This document shows positions 17,854-27,138 of a stretch of 64,000 bases of DNA, in pieces. The first letter of the stretch is position 1, and the number at the start of each line of letters is the position of its first letter. The notes under the pieces were generated by a model that worked only from the letters and a program-made list of their open reading frames with translations, ran no database searches and was not told where the DNA came from. Made by a program: the position numbers and the translations under genes. The DNA is from Sulfitobacter sp. BSw21498 (GTDB lineage: Bacteria; Pseudomonadota; Alphaproteobacteria; Rhodobacterales; Rhodobacteraceae), in assembly GCF_006064855.1 (NCBI RefSeq), contig NZ_CP040754.1:62001-126000 (forward strand). The letters run 5' to 3'.

Positions 17854-18711
17854 TCAGGCAAGCCTTGCAGCGCCATTGTTCAGCACCACCACGTTACGTT
17901 CGGGTACCACTGCTCGAAACCGAACCTCTGTGCCGTCCCGCCAGATTTCGAAGCGCACAGTTTCACCGGGGTAAACCGGCGCGGAAAAACGCACATCCAA
18001 ACCGGTCAGGCGGCTTGCATCATAGTCGCAGATCGTCTTCAAGATCGCTCGGCAGCCCAGACCATAGGTTGCCAGACCATGAAGGATCGGACGGTCAAAC
18101 CCCACCGATCTCGCAACCGCCGGGTCGGCATGAAGTGGGTTGTAATCACCGCTCAGTCGGTAAATCAGCGCTTGGCGCGGCAGTGTGGTCAGATCGCAAA
18201 TATGGTCCGGTGCCCGATCCGGCAACGTAGCCGGAATAGGCCCAGCAATCTTCTCACCACCGAAGCCGCCATCACCACGCGCAAAGGTCGACATCGAAAC
18301 CCGCGCCAGCGTCTCATTGCTGGCCGCGTCAATGATATCGCGGCTGATATGAAGCACCGCGCCCTTGCCTTCGCCCTTGTCAGAAATATGATCAATCCGG
18401 GTGCGCCCGATCACCTTACCCTCGACAGGCAGGGGCTTGAACACATCCAACCATTGTTCACCGTGCAGGACCTTTTTCCATTCGACCCCTGTGCGCGGGT
18501 CGCTCAGCCAGAAACCGGGATATCCCAGAATGACGGCCATGCTTGGCGCGGCCAGCAGACCGTCTTCATAGACATAGGCCAGTTCTTTTTCATCGTTTGG
18601 GTCCTCTCCGAACCCCAGACCAAGGGCATAAAGCATCGTGTCCCGCTTGGTATAGCTGTGCTCCAGGTCTTTGAATTCCCAAGCGTTCAGCGCATCAATA
18701 TCCAAAGGCAT
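17854..18711 (-). CDS. Hydratase-2-like MaoC protein (double hot-dog)
   Basis: A 285-residue protein starting at ATG 18711 (MPLDIDALN) after AAGGAA; longer reading upstream would enter the aldolase gene. The C-terminal hot-dog has YRLSGDYNPLHADPAVARS and RPILHGLATYG, the hydratase-2 motif of peroxisomal multifunctional enzyme 2, which makes (3R)-hydroxyacyl-CoA from 2E-enoyl-CoA of branched or sterol side chains. The N-terminal half resembles the substrate-binding half of the same enzyme. It lies 22 bases after the aldolase gene. Confidence 0.85.
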   Translation of the reverse strand: MPLDIDALNAWEFKDLEHSYTKRDTMLYALGLGFGEDPNDEKELAYVYEDGLLAAPSMAVILGYPGFWLSDPRTGVEWKKVLHGEQWLDVFKPLPVEGKVIGRTRIDHISDKGEGKGAVLHISRDIIDAASNETLARVSMSTFARGDGGFGGEKIAGPIPATLPDRAPDHICDLTTLPRQALIYRLSGDYNPLHADPAVARSVGFDRPILHGLATYGLGCRAILKTICDYDASRLTGLDVRFSAPVYPGETVRFEIWRDGTEVRFRAVVPERNVVVLNNGAARLA

Positions 18712-18733
18712 TTCCGGTTTTTCCTTGCTTAAA

Positions 18734-19885
18734 TCAAACGGTGCTGGCCGCGCCGAGAATGGCCGTAACTTGGCTAGACAATACCCCACCATTGCCATGC
18801 GCCAGCGCCAGCTCCACGTTATCCTGTTGCAACCCCGGCGCATCACCTCTGATCTGGCGTGCGGCCTCGATCACCGTGAAGATGCCGTACATTCCGGGGT
18901 GCACACATGACAGCCCACCGCCATTGGTGTTGACTGGCAACGCCCCGCCCGGCGCGATCCGGCCATCGGCAACAAATCCGCCGCCTTCGCCCTTGGCGCA
19001 GAACCCGAGATCTTCGAGAAACAGGATGGTGTTGATGGTAAACGCATCATACAGCTCAACGACGTCGATATCGCCCGGCGTCACCCCGGCCATCGCAAAG
19101 GCACGTTTGCCGGAGTCGCGCGCCGCCGTAACCGTGAAATCCTGCATTTGCGAGATTTGCCGATGGCTGCTGGCCGCCGCAGACCCCAGGACATAGACTG
19201 GTGCCTTGGGGAAATCCCGCGCCCGATCGGCCCGCACCATCACGATGGCACCACCGCCATCGGTCACTAGGCAACAATCGCGCGTGGTCAGCGGATCGCC
19301 CACCATACGCGCACCCAGTACATCTTCGCGGGTCAACGCGTCGCGCTCAAAGGCTTCGGGATTATGCCGGGCCCAGGCGCGTGCCGCAACGGCTACGTCG
19401 GCCAGTTGTTCGCGTGTCGTGCCATATTCATACATATGCCGCGCCGCAGCCATCGCATATGCCGAGATCGGATAGCGCGGGTTATACAGCCCTTCGTAGG
19501 GCGGCAGCTTTGACGCGGTCACAAGCCGCCCTGACGCCGTACGCTGATTGGATCCGTAACAGATCAGCGCCACATCACAAAGCCCAGCCTGCAACGCCAG
19601 TGTCGCCGAGGTCAGATAGTTCACAAACGACGAACCGCCCGTCATCGTGCCATCGACATAGCGCGGCTGAATCCCCAGATATTCGGCCGCCATGAGGACC
19701 GGCATGGCATCTTCCATCATGGTGCAGAACAGACCATCGACATCGCTCAGCTTCAGTCCGGCATCGTCCAGCGCCGCGAGTGCTGATTGCGCCATAATGT
19801 CATAGGCCGAAAACCCCGGTGCCTCGCCAAAACCTGCATGCCCCACGCCGACGATCGCGGATTTTCCGCGCAATTGATCAACCAT
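18734..19885 (-). CDS. Thiolase-fold aldolase (SCP-x/Ltp2-type)
   Basis: A 383-residue thiolase-superfamily protein. The nucleophile region reads TMTGGSSFVNYL, so the cysteine of true thiolases is missing, while VVELYDAFTINTILFLEDLGF and GGGLSCVHPGMYG are kept. This pattern fits the Ltp2/Sal-type retro-aldolases that cut tertiary beta-hydroxyacyl-CoAs in steroid side-chain degradation, which work in complex with a DUF35 protein. A DUF35 gene sits immediately upstream (3-base gap). A carrier or degenerate thiolase role cannot be excluded. Confidence 0.8.
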   Translation of the reverse strand: MVDQLRGKSAIVGVGHAGFGEAPGFSAYDIMAQSALAALDDAGLKLSDVDGLFCTMMEDAMPVLMAAEYLGIQPRYVDGTMTGGSSFVNYLTSATLALQAGLCDVALICYGSNQRTASGRLVTASKLPPYEGLYNPRYPISAYAMAAARHMYEYGTTREQLADVAVAARAWARHNPEAFERDALTREDVLGARMVGDPLTTRDCCLVTDGGGAIVMVRADRARDFPKAPVYVLGSAAASSHRQISQMQDFTVTAARDSGKRAFAMAGVTPGDIDVVELYDAFTINTILFLEDLGFCAKGEGGGFVADGRIAPGGALPVNTNGGGLSCVHPGMYGIFTVIEAARQIRGDAPGLQQDNVELALAHGNGGVLSSQVTAILGAASTV

Positions 19886-19888
19886 GGT

Positions 19889-20266
19889 TCATTCCTCCAC
19901 CGGCTTACACAGCACGGCAGGAACACCGTCAATTTCACCGACAAAGGCCGTGACCGGCAACCCGATCGTCACCTCGGCAGGAGAGATTTCATCGACCCGG
20001 CTCATCATCCGCACCCCCTCAGCCAGTTCAACCATGCAAACGTTATAGTCACCCCCACGCTCAGGCTTTCGCCGCACGGTGGTCGTGGTGTGAACGATAC
20101 CGCCGCAGGATGCCGGGTGCCATGTCAAGGACTGCCCTTTGCAATGTGGGCACAAAACGCGCGGGAAAAAAATGAACTTTTTGCAATCATTACATTGCTG
20201 CAAGTTGATCTGCCCCTTTGCCAATCCGTCCCGGAAGGTTTTATCCGGCCCCTGATTTTCCGGCAT
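19889..20266 (-). CDS. DUF35 OB-fold/zinc-ribbon protein, partner of the aldolase
   Basis: A 125-residue protein with an N-terminal zinc ribbon (CNDC and CPHC, 13 residues apart) and a C-terminal OB fold. DUF35 proteins bind thiolase-fold aldolases and are needed for their folding or activity, as described for Ltp2 with the ChsH2 DUF35 domain. Gene order and the 3-base gap to the aldolase gene support a complex. It is the first gene of its operon, with the shared operator at 20310-20325 just upstream. Confidence 0.85.
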   Translation of the reverse strand: MPENQGPDKTFRDGLAKGQINLQQCNDCKKFIFFPRVLCPHCKGQSLTWHPASCGGIVHTTTTVRRKPERGGDYNVCMVELAEGVRMMSRVDEISPAEVTIGLPVTAFVGEIDGVPAVLCKPVEE

Positions 20267-20309
20267 TTCGACTGCTCCTTCGATAGATCGAATCTAAGTT
20301 GCCTTCAAT

Positions 20310-20325
20310 TCTAACACCTGTTAGA
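20310..20325. promoter_or_regulatory. Operator palindrome 2 with divergent promoters
   Basis: A perfect TCTAACA-CC-TGTTAGA palindrome in the 100-bp gap between the DUF35 gene (-) and a CoA transferase gene (+). On + a possible -35 TTGCCT (20299-20304) and -10 TAGATT (20322-20327) flank it. On - a possible TTGCAT (plus 20330-20335) and TAGAAT (plus 20308-20313) do the same with a 16-base spacer. The two promoters would face each other across one operator, so one bound dimer could shut both. Confidence 0.78.
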
Positions 20326-20366
20326 TTTAATGCAACTCTCCACCTCAATAAAAGCGGGTTCTAACC

Positions 20367-21533
20367 ATGAGCATCAGTAAAGACGGCATGCTTGCAGGCG
20401 TCAGGGTCATCGACATGACGTCGGTTGTATTCGGCCCCCTTGCCACGCAAATGCTTGGTGATCTGGGTGCCGATGTCATCAAGGTCGAAAGCCCCGAAGG
20501 CGACATGCTGCGTCAGGTGCAACCTGCCCGGACGCCTGGTATGGGTGCGGCATTTCTGGGCACAAATCGCAACAAGCGCAGCATTACCCTTGATCTGAAA
20601 ACCCAAAAGGACCGCGCCGCTTTGCTTGACCTGCTGGATGATGCGGATGTATTTGTATCCAGCGTCCGCCCCGCTGCGCTGGCGCGGCTGTCCCTTTCCC
20701 CCGAGACCCTGCGCGAACGCAATCCCAAGCTGATTACCGTGGCCGCAGTCGGGTTCGGCTCGGACGGGCCGTATCGCAACAAGCCCGCCTATGACGACAG
20801 CGTCCAGTCTGTCTCCGGCATGGCCGGACTGGCCACAATGTGCAACCCGGACAATCCACCTGCCTATGCTCCCACGATTATCGCCGACAAGCTTGGCGGG
20901 GTCACTGCGGCCTATGCGATCATGGCCGCGCTGTATCACCGCGAACGGACCGGGCAGGCCCAACATGTCGAGGTTCCGATGTTCGAAACACTGGCCTCCT
21001 TCCTACTGGTCGAACATATGGCCGAGGCAACATTTGAATCCGAACCGCAAAGCTTCGGATACCAACGGATGCTGGTCCCGCATCGACGCCCAGTAAAAAC
21101 CGCAGATGGCTATATCACCATCCTGCCCTACTCGAATGCGCAATGGGCGCGGTTTTTCAAAGCCGTGGGGCGCGACGACATGCTCGATCATTCCTGGGTC
21201 ACGAACATGGACGAACGCAGCCGGAATATCGGAGGGATCTATGACATGGTGGCGCAAATAGCGACGACACGCACCACCGCCCAGTGGATTGAACTGACCG
21301 AACAAGCCGACATTCCGGCCATGCCCGTGCGGATGCTGTCAGATCTGCCGCAAGACCCCCATCTGGCCGCGACAGGATTTTTCCAAACCATCGACCATCC
21401 CACTGAAGGGGCCGTCTGGACCACCAAACCGCCCATCAAATTCTCTGCCACACCTGCGCGCCACGACATCACTCCGCCGCCTGCACTGGGTGAGCACAAC
21501 CCTGACATCCTGAAACGGCCCAAGCCCAAGTGA
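20367..21533 (+). CDS. Class III (CaiB/BaiF) CoA transferase
   Basis: A 388-residue CaiB-family protein. PAYDDSVQSVSGMAGL contains an aspartate aligned with the formyl-CoA transferase nucleophile, so it is a likely genuine CoA transferase rather than a racemase. It is a single-gene unit: the operator-promoter lies upstream and a strong bidirectional terminator lies 20 bases after the stop. No strong Shine-Dalgarno sequence is seen before ATG 20367. It may activate a growth substrate using CoA from an end product; the substrate is unknown. Confidence 0.85.
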   Translation: MSISKDGMLAGVRVIDMTSVVFGPLATQMLGDLGADVIKVESPEGDMLRQVQPARTPGMGAAFLGTNRNKRSITLDLKTQKDRAALLDLLDDADVFVSSVRPAALARLSLSPETLRERNPKLITVAAVGFGSDGPYRNKPAYDDSVQSVSGMAGLATMCNPDNPPAYAPTIIADKLGGVTAAYAIMAALYHRERTGQAQHVEVPMFETLASFLLVEHMAEATFESEPQSFGYQRMLVPHRRPVKTADGYITILPYSNAQWARFFKAVGRDDMLDHSWVTNMDERSRNIGGIYDMVAQIATTRTTAQWIELTEQADIPAMPVRMLSDLPQDPHLAATGFFQTIDHPTEGAVWTTKPPIKFSATPARHDITPPPALGEHNPDILKRPKPK

Positions 21534-21553
21534 TCAGCCGCCCCAAACCGGGA

Positions 21554-21580
21554 AAAGGCCCGCCTAACCGGCGGGCCTTT
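21554..21580. terminator. Bidirectional rho-independent terminator
   Basis: An 11-bp perfect stem (AAAGGCCCGCC pairing with GGCGGGCCTTT) around a TAACC loop. A run of A before and T after the core makes it symmetric. It lies between the convergent CoA transferase and etfA genes and can end transcripts from both sides. Confidence 0.88.
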
Positions 21581-21616
21581 AGGGTATCGTAAGGTCGGAA
21601 ATTTGGCGACCATGTA

Positions 21617-22543
21617 TCAGAGCTTTTCGAGCAGTTCAGGCACGGCCTCGAACAGATCTGCAACCAGCCCGTAATCGGCAACCTGAAAGATCGGCGCTTC
21701 TTCATCTTTGTTGATCGCGACGATGATCTTGCTGTCTTTCATCCCGGCCAGGTGCTGGATCGCGCCTGATATACCGACTGCTACATAGAGGCTAGGGGCC
21801 ACAACCTTACCTGTTTGGCCAACCTGCCAATCGTTCGGGGCATAGCCCGAATCGACCGCAGCGCGGGATGCGCCAACAGCCGCGCCCAGCTTGTCCGCCA
21901 GCTTTTCGATCAGCGCAAAGTCTTCTTCAGACCCAACACCGCGGCCACCGGACACAACAACACCGGCCGAAGTCAGCTCGGGGCGGTCGCTTGCCGCCAC
22001 GTGGTCTTCGACCCAGGACGACAGACCGGGATCTTCAACCGCCGAGATCGTCTCGACCGAGGCAGACCCGCCGTCGCCAGCAGCATCAAATGTCGACGCG
22101 CGGAAAGTGATGACTTTCTTCGCGTCAGAAGATTTAACCGTTTGAACCGCATTGCCCGCATAGATCGGCCGCTCAAACGTATCGGCATCAATCACGCCGG
22201 AGGCGTCAGAGATGATCATCACATCCAGCAGTGCCGCAACCCGTGGCATCACGTTCTTTGCGTCTGTCGTGGCAGGGGCAACGATGTGATCGTAATCGCC
22301 CGCCATCGACACGATAAGCGCTGCCGTGGATTCCGCGAGGCGGTGACCCAGCGTGGCATCCTCGGCGACAAGCACCTTGGAAACCCCGTCGATTTTTGAC
22401 GCCGCTTCACCTGCCGCAGCAGCTGAGCCGCCACAGGCCAGTATGGTGATATCGCCCAATGCTTTGGCGGCAGTCACGGCCTTGGCCGTGGCATCCATCG
22501 CCAATTCGCCATCGGTTATTTCTGCAAGGAGTAGAACAGCCAT
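21617..22543 (-). CDS. etfA: Electron transfer flavoprotein alpha subunit
   Basis: A 308-residue ETF alpha subunit. The C-terminal FAD domain shows [35 protein letters not shown] and [21 protein letters not shown], all diagnostic. With EtfB it carries electrons from acyl-CoA dehydrogenases to ETF-ubiquinone oxidoreductase. The start overlaps etfB's stop by one base. It is the last gene of the long - strand run that starts with the SDR at 32747, and ends just before the bidirectional terminator. Placing ETF here fits the many dehydrogenases of the island. Confidence 0.95.
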   Translation of the reverse strand: MAVLLLAEITDGELAMDATAKAVTAAKALGDITILACGGSAAAAGEAASKIDGVSKVLVAEDATLGHRLAESTAALIVSMAGDYDHIVAPATTDAKNVMPRVAALLDVMIISDASGVIDADTFERPIYAGNAVQTVKSSDAKKVITFRASTFDAAGDGGSASVETISAVEDPGLSSWVEDHVAASDRPELTSAGVVVSGGRGVGSEEDFALIEKLADKLGAAVGASRAAVDSGYAPNDWQVGQTGKVVAPSLYVAVGISGAIQHLAGMKDSKIIVAINKDEEAPIFQVADYGLVADLFEAVPELLEKL

Positions 22544-23301
22544 TACACGGCCCCCGCTTCTTTAAGTTTCGCTACCAGTTCATCCACGGATGCAACCATG
22601 ATACCGGCTGCGCGCTCTGCTGGTTCAACGGTTTTCACGATCTCCAGGCGGTTGGAAACATCAACGCCGTAATCTGCCGGTGTCTTTTCATCCATCGGCT
22701 TTTTCTTTGCCTTCATGATGTTGGGCAGGGACGCATACCGTGGCTCGTTCAGGCGCAAATCAACGGTGATGACCGTGGGCATCGAAACTTCGATGGTCTG
22801 CAAACCGCCGTCCACTTCACGTGTGACTTTGGCTTTGTCGCCTGCAATCTCCACTTCGGATGCAAATGTCGCCTGCGACCACCCCATCAACGCTGCCAGC
22901 ATCTGGCCGGTCGCGTTCATGTCATTGTCGATGGCCTGCTTGCCGCACATCACCAGACCAGGCTGCTCTTCATCCACAATCGCTTTGAGGATCTTGGCAA
23001 CGGCCAGTGGTTCGATGTCGTTGTGTACGTCGTCTGTGGCGACAACGAGGATCGCGCGGTCCGCGCCCATGGCCAAAGCGGTGCGCAATGTTTCCTGAGC
23101 CTGCTTGACGCCGATGGAAACAACCACGACCTCTTCGACCTGACCGGCTTCTTTCAGACGGATCGCCTGTTCGACGGAAATTTCGTCAAACGGGTTCATC
23201 GACATTTTTACATTAGCAAGATCAACACCCGATCCGTCCGCTTTGACGCGCACTTTCACGTTGTAGTCAATCACGCGCTTTACAGGTACAAGTACCTTCA
23301 T
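22543..23301 (-). CDS. etfB: Electron transfer flavoprotein beta subunit
   Basis: A 252-residue ETF beta subunit with [19 protein letters not shown] at the start, the AMP-binding region MGADRAILV, and the recognition loop near [17 protein letters not shown] lies 9 bases before the ATG. It forms a heterodimer with EtfA. The 46-bp gap to the upstream crotonase could hold an extra promoter, but no clear -35/-10 pair and no copy of the shared operator were found in it. Confidence 0.95.
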   Translation of the reverse strand: MKVLVPVKRVIDYNVKVRVKADGSGVDLANVKMSMNPFDEISVEQAIRLKEAGQVEEVVVVSIGVKQAQETLRTALAMGADRAILVVATDDVHNDIEPLAVAKILKAIVDEEQPGLVMCGKQAIDNDMNATGQMLAALMGWSQATFASEVEIAGDKAKVTREVDGGLQTIEVSMPTVITVDLRLNEPRYASLPNIMKAKKKPMDEKTPADYGVDVSNRLEIVKTVEPAERAAGIMVASVDELVAKLKEAGAV

Positions 23302-23347
23302 GGGCGATAATCTCCTCTTGAGGTTAGTATATTTTGAATCTCTTTAC

Positions 23348-24130
23348 TCAGCAGTCTCGGAATCTCGGCTTTCGTTTCTCTGTGAAAGCATTCATTGCTT
23401 CGGGAAAATCATGCGCGCCAAGCAGAATGGTCTGCGCGCGGCACTCAATGTCCAAAGCTTCCTCGAAAGAGCACTCCGCGGCCTCACGCATCACGCGTTT
23501 GCTGCAATTCATTCCAAACATCGGGTTTGCTGCCATCTCGGTCGCGATTGCGATCGCGGCAGCTTCGGTTTCGTCAGCGGGCACACATTCTTCTACTGCC
23601 CGCATCTGATGGGCCGTCTTGCCCGAAATCTCACGCCCGGTCAGCACCAGAAGGCGTGCCGCGCCTGACCCCATGCGCTGTTGCAACAGCCAGCTCGATC
23701 CCGTGTCGGGGCAGCCACCCACTTTTGAAAAAACTTGGCAGAACCGCGCATCTTCAGCGGCGACAATCACGTCGGCACACAGCGCCAAACTCATTCCTGC
23801 GCCATAGGCGACGCCATTCACGGCAGCAATCAGCGGCTTGTTGAACCCGTATGCCGCGCGCCCGCCACTATGCACCTTGTCAACCATCTCATAGGTTGCA
23901 CGCGCGCCTTTTGCGATCTCGGACCGAAACCCGACAAGATCACCGCCGCTTGAAAAATAATCGCCGCCAGTCATCACAACGGCACGCACCGCATCATCCC
24001 TTTGCGCCACATCAAGAGCCGCAATAAACTGGTCAACAAATGCCAGGCTATAAGGGTTCCGGCGCGCGGGCTGCGTGAATCGCAAGACCCCCACCCCGTT
24101 GTCGACGTCAAATCGCATAAGGTCAGACAT
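23348..24130 (-). CDS. Enoyl-CoA hydratase/isomerase family protein
   Basis: A 260-residue crotonase with oxyanion segments DYFSSGGDLVGF and VNGVAYGAGMSLALCADVI. The active-site stretch FCQVFSKVGGCPDTGSSW lacks the two hydratase glutamates but has an aspartate as in PaaG-type isomerases (VPDSGG). Double-bond isomerisation of an enoyl-CoA is therefore more likely than hydration. It lies between another crotonase and etfB in the transporter-linked operon. Confidence 0.83.
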   Translation of the reverse strand: MSDLMRFDVDNGVGVLRFTQPARRNPYSLAFVDQFIAALDVAQRDDAVRAVVMTGGDYFSSGGDLVGFRSEIAKGARATYEMVDKVHSGGRAAYGFNKPLIAAVNGVAYGAGMSLALCADVIVAAEDARFCQVFSKVGGCPDTGSSWLLQQRMGSGAARLLVLTGREISGKTAHQMRAVEECVPADETEAAAIAIATEMAANPMFGMNCSKRVMREAAECSFEEALDIECRAQTILLGAHDFPEAMNAFTEKRKPRFRDC

Positions 24131-24147
24131 ATCAAGCTCCTGGTTAC

Positions 24148-24930
24148 CTATCTACCCTGCCAAACCGGGGGGCGTTTTTCAGCAAAAGCCCGCGGGCCTT
24201 CGATGGCATCCTGGCTGGCGTAGACAACTTCATGCAACCGCTTGCCTTCTTCTAATCCAGCAGCACAGCCCAGATCCATCGTTGCGCGCACACTTGCTTT
24301 GGCGGCGATCACCGACAACGGCGCGCCCGAAGCGATGCGGTCCGCCAGTTCGCGGGCACGGGTCCGTACGGCGTCAGGTGTTTCTTCCAGGTAATTAGTA
24401 AAACCATAGTCGTGCAGCCGTTCGATCGGCATCAGATCCCCCGTCAGGACAATCTCCATCAGGACCGGTTGCGGTAGCATCGACAGGCCCGGGGCCGCCC
24501 ACGGCGATCCTCGACCAATCTTGACCTCGGTTATGCCAACCTTCGTTCCTTTCAGTCCGACCCGCAGGTCGCTCATCAGGGTCAGCATCATGCCACCGGC
24601 CATTAGCGATCCGGTCATCGCTGAAATAATCGGCTTGGAACAGGTCCGCATCCGGTCATGGAACGGATCGCGCATTTTGGACAGGATATCGATACCTTCG
24701 TCGCGGGCAATCTCGGCAGCTTCCTTGAGATCGAGCCCGGCGCTGAACACACCACAATCGGCGGAGGTCAGGATGACGACGCGGATACTATCGTCAGCCT
24801 CGATCTGTTCCCAGGCATCCGCCAACCCGTTCGCTGCCACTACTGACAAGGCATTCTTTCGCTCTGGTCGGTTAATAAAAACTGTTGCCACACCGTTTTC
24901 AACGGTGAGTTCAATTGGGTTATCTGTCAT
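24148..24930 (-). CDS. Enoyl-CoA hydratase
   Basis: A 260-residue crotonase; ATG 24930 (MTDNPIEL) has AAGGA 6 bases upstream. Of the crotonases in this window it alone keeps both catalytic glutamates by eye alignment: the first in GITEVKIG and the second in VLMEIVLTGD. It is thus the best candidate for a normal 2-enoyl-CoA hydratase. It is 92 bases downstream of the substrate-binding protein gene, separated from it by a GC-rich hairpin that may lower expression of the distal genes. Confidence 0.86.
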   Translation of the reverse strand: MTDNPIELTVENGVATVFINRPERKNALSVVAANGLADAWEQIEADDSIRVVILTSADCGVFSAGLDLKEAAEIARDEGIDILSKMRDPFHDRMRTCSKPIISAMTGSLMAGGMMLTLMSDLRVGLKGTKVGITEVKIGRGSPWAAPGLSMLPQPVLMEIVLTGDLMPIERLHDYGFTNYLEETPDAVRTRARELADRIASGAPLSVIAAKASVRATMDLGCAAGLEEGKRLHEVVYASQDAIEGPRAFAEKRPPVWQGR

Positions 24931-24992
24931 GGAATGTCCTTGAGATACGGGTTTGAGCAAAACTGGTTCGTGTTGGTTCAAACCCGGTGGAA

Positions 24993-25014
24993 GGCTGGGG
25001 GCGAACCCCCAGCC
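24993..25014 (-). terminator. Hairpin after the substrate-binding protein gene
   Basis: A perfect 9-bp stem (GGCTGGGGG/CCCCCAGCC) with a CGAA/TTCG tetraloop, 8 bases after the stop of the binding-protein gene. In the - direction there is no long T run, so it may be a partial terminator or an mRNA-stabilising hairpin that raises binding-protein expression relative to downstream genes. Confidence 0.55.
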
Positions 25015-25022
25015 ACGTTTTC

Positions 25023-26273
25023 TTACTCAACCGTGAACTTGCTTGAGCTTTCTTTGACCACGTCCCAGATTACGTCGGTATAGGCTGCGGTCCAGTCCTG
25101 CTGAGGGACCCAGGTTTTGCCATCCCACATCTCGATACGGGTCTTACCGCCGCCGCCGTGATCATCCGCTGTCACCGTAATGGGGGCGAACAGACCGTTG
25201 GCGTCAAAATCCACGATGCTTTCATAGCCAGCCTTCATGGAATCGGGCGTAACTGGGAAACCATTCTGCTCGACCGCAAGGCGCGCCGCTTCAAATGCAG
25301 CCGAGTAGATCGCCAGACCGGTATTGTAATACACGTCGTTGATCTTTTCGACCGGCCCGGCACCTTTGCCCGCGCCGTAAACGTCGGCAAGGATTTCCTG
25401 AATGATCGGAAGATCCTGCCCGCCGGCCACATTGGTCCCCCGCTTGAGCCCGATTGCGGCCTCGGCTCCGATGTTGGCGATGTCCACCTCATTCAGCCAG
25501 TTGACCGAGATATAATTGCTGATCGGAAAGCCGTTGCGTTTCATCTCCTTGGCAGCAACGACGTGCCCACCTGCGAGAAGCCAGGCAACCACATAGTCGG
25601 GCTTGTCGCGACGCACTTTGGTCCAAACGCTCGCCTGATCACTGCCGGGCAGCGGCACCGGATAAAGCAAAAGCTCAAAGCCTTCTTTTTCGGCCAGTGT
25701 TTTCAGGATTTCGATCGGTTCCTGACCAAAGGGATAGTCCAGATAGGCGAAACCGACCTTGACACCTTTCATGTCACCACCGCTTTGCTCTTTGATATAG
25801 GCAATATCGTTAGCGGCTTGGCCCCAATAGGTGGGACCAACCGGGAAGATCTGGCTGAACACCGATCCATCAGCGGCGTCCCCCCGGCCTACAAGAGATT
25901 GAATCAGAATATTCTTGTCTTTCATAATCCGCGGCAGCACAGCGACGGAAACCGGCGTCGACAGCGTGTCGAACACAAACACGCCTTCACGCTTGAGCTT
26001 TTCGTAGCATTCAATACCACGCTGCGGCTCGTTGCCGTGATCTTCAACGATGATTTCAATTTCATGACCACCGATGCCGCCCTTCATATTGGTTAGGGTG
26101 GCCAGATCTTGCGCAGCCTGCGTGATTTGCGGCGTCACAAATGTGTAGGACTTGCTCAGATCATAACACAAACCGAACTTGATCTTGTCCTCAGCTGCAT
26201 TCGCGGCCGACAGGCTCGTCAGCCCCATCACGGCTGCCGCAGCCAATCGTTTTACATAAGTCTTGGTTTTCAT
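25023..26273 (-). CDS. ABC transporter periplasmic substrate-binding protein (LivJ/LivK type)
   Basis: A 416-residue type I periplasmic binding protein. It begins with a signal peptide (MKTKTYVKRLAAAAVMG, cleavage likely after SAANA), then KIKFGLCYDLSKSYTFVTPQ and GGIGGHEIEIIVEDHGN typical of the branched-chain amino acid binding family. Relatives in catabolic clusters bind aromatic, terpenoid or steroid acids rather than amino acids. Its genetic link to permeases, ATPases, a CoA ligase and ETF suggests it captures the carboxylic acid that the island degrades. Confidence 0.9.
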   Translation of the reverse strand: MKTKTYVKRLAAAAVMGLTSLSAANAAEDKIKFGLCYDLSKSYTFVTPQITQAAQDLATLTNMKGGIGGHEIEIIVEDHGNEPQRGIECYEKLKREGVFVFDTLSTPVSVAVLPRIMKDKNILIQSLVGRGDAADGSVFSQIFPVGPTYWGQAANDIAYIKEQSGGDMKGVKVGFAYLDYPFGQEPIEILKTLAEKEGFELLLYPVPLPGSDQASVWTKVRRDKPDYVVAWLLAGGHVVAAKEMKRNGFPISNYISVNWLNEVDIANIGAEAAIGLKRGTNVAGGQDLPIIQEILADVYGAGKGAGPVEKINDVYYNTGLAIYSAAFEAARLAVEQNGFPVTPDSMKAGYESIVDFDANGLFAPITVTADDHGGGGKTRIEMWDGKTWVPQQDWTAAYTDVIWDVVKESSSKFTVE

Positions 26274-26311
26274 TGGTTGGTCCCTCCTCTGTGAACATTC
26301 AAACGCAAACG

Positions 26312-27130
26312 CTAGCTCAGCCAGCGCTTCCGTCTGCTGTAGTGCTTGATGTCGTGAAAATTCTTGCCTTCACCTCCACCGAGATAAAACTCCTGAATGT
26401 CGGAGTTTGCCTTCAGCGCCTCTGCCGAATCGTGCATCACGACGCGGCCATTTTCGATCAGATAGCCGTGCGAAACGATCTCCAGCGCGGCCAGCGCGTT
26501 TTGCTCTACCAGTAAAACCGACAGGCCATCTTCCTTGTTGATACGCTGGATAATTCCAAAAATTTCGGCCACCAGAAACGGAGCAAGCCCGAGGCTGGGT
26601 TCGTCCAACATCAACAGGCGCGGTTGGGTCATTAGCGCACGCCCGATGGCCAACATTTGTTGTTCGCCGCCTGACAGATACCCCGACTGTGATGCTTTGC
26701 GTTCCGCAAGGCGCGGAAAATATTCGTATATGCGGGCTTTTTCCGAATTCACCTTTTGGCGCGACATCGACATCGGCGCTGCCGCCTCAAGGTTTTCATC
26801 CGGTGTCATATGCTCGAATACCCGGCGGCCTTCAATGACGTGGCAGATACCCATCGCAACGCGGTCTTGCGGCAGGATGTTGCCGATAAGTTTACCGTCA
26901 AAGCAAATTTCCCCCCGGCTGACCTTGCCCCGTTCGGCCTTTAGCAATCCACTGATTGCTTTCAGGGTGGTGCTTTTGCCTGCTCCGTTGGAACCCAAAA
27001 GGGCAACCATTCCTCCACGGGGAACCTCGATCGAGACCCCTTTAATCGCGAGCAGAACTGAATCGTACAAAACTTCAATGCTGTTCAGAGACAGTATCTG
27101 GTCGGTCGCTGTGGTTTTAGGCTGTGCCAT
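26312..27130 (-). CDS. ABC transporter ATP-binding protein (LivF type)
   Basis: A 272-residue ATPase with Walker A GSNGAGKST, signature LSGGEQQMLAIGRAL and Walker B LLMLDEPSLGLAP, a LivF pattern. Compared with typical LivF (about 235 residues) it has a longer N-terminus and a basic C-terminal tail (HYSRRKRWLS). It pairs with the LivG-type ATPase at 31029-31832 to drive import through the two permeases encoded between them. Confidence 0.92.
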   Translation of the reverse strand: MAQPKTTATDQILSLNSIEVLYDSVLLAIKGVSIEVPRGGMVALLGSNGAGKSTTLKAISGLLKAERGKVSRGEICFDGKLIGNILPQDRVAMGICHVIEGRRVFEHMTPDENLEAAAPMSMSRQKVNSEKARIYEYFPRLAERKASQSGYLSGGEQQMLAIGRALMTQPRLLMLDEPSLGLAPFLVAEIFGIIQRINKEDGLSVLLVEQNALAALEIVSHGYLIENGRVVMHDSAEALKANSDIQEFYLGGGEGKNFHDIKHYSRRKRWLS

Positions 27131-27138
27131 GTCGCCCC

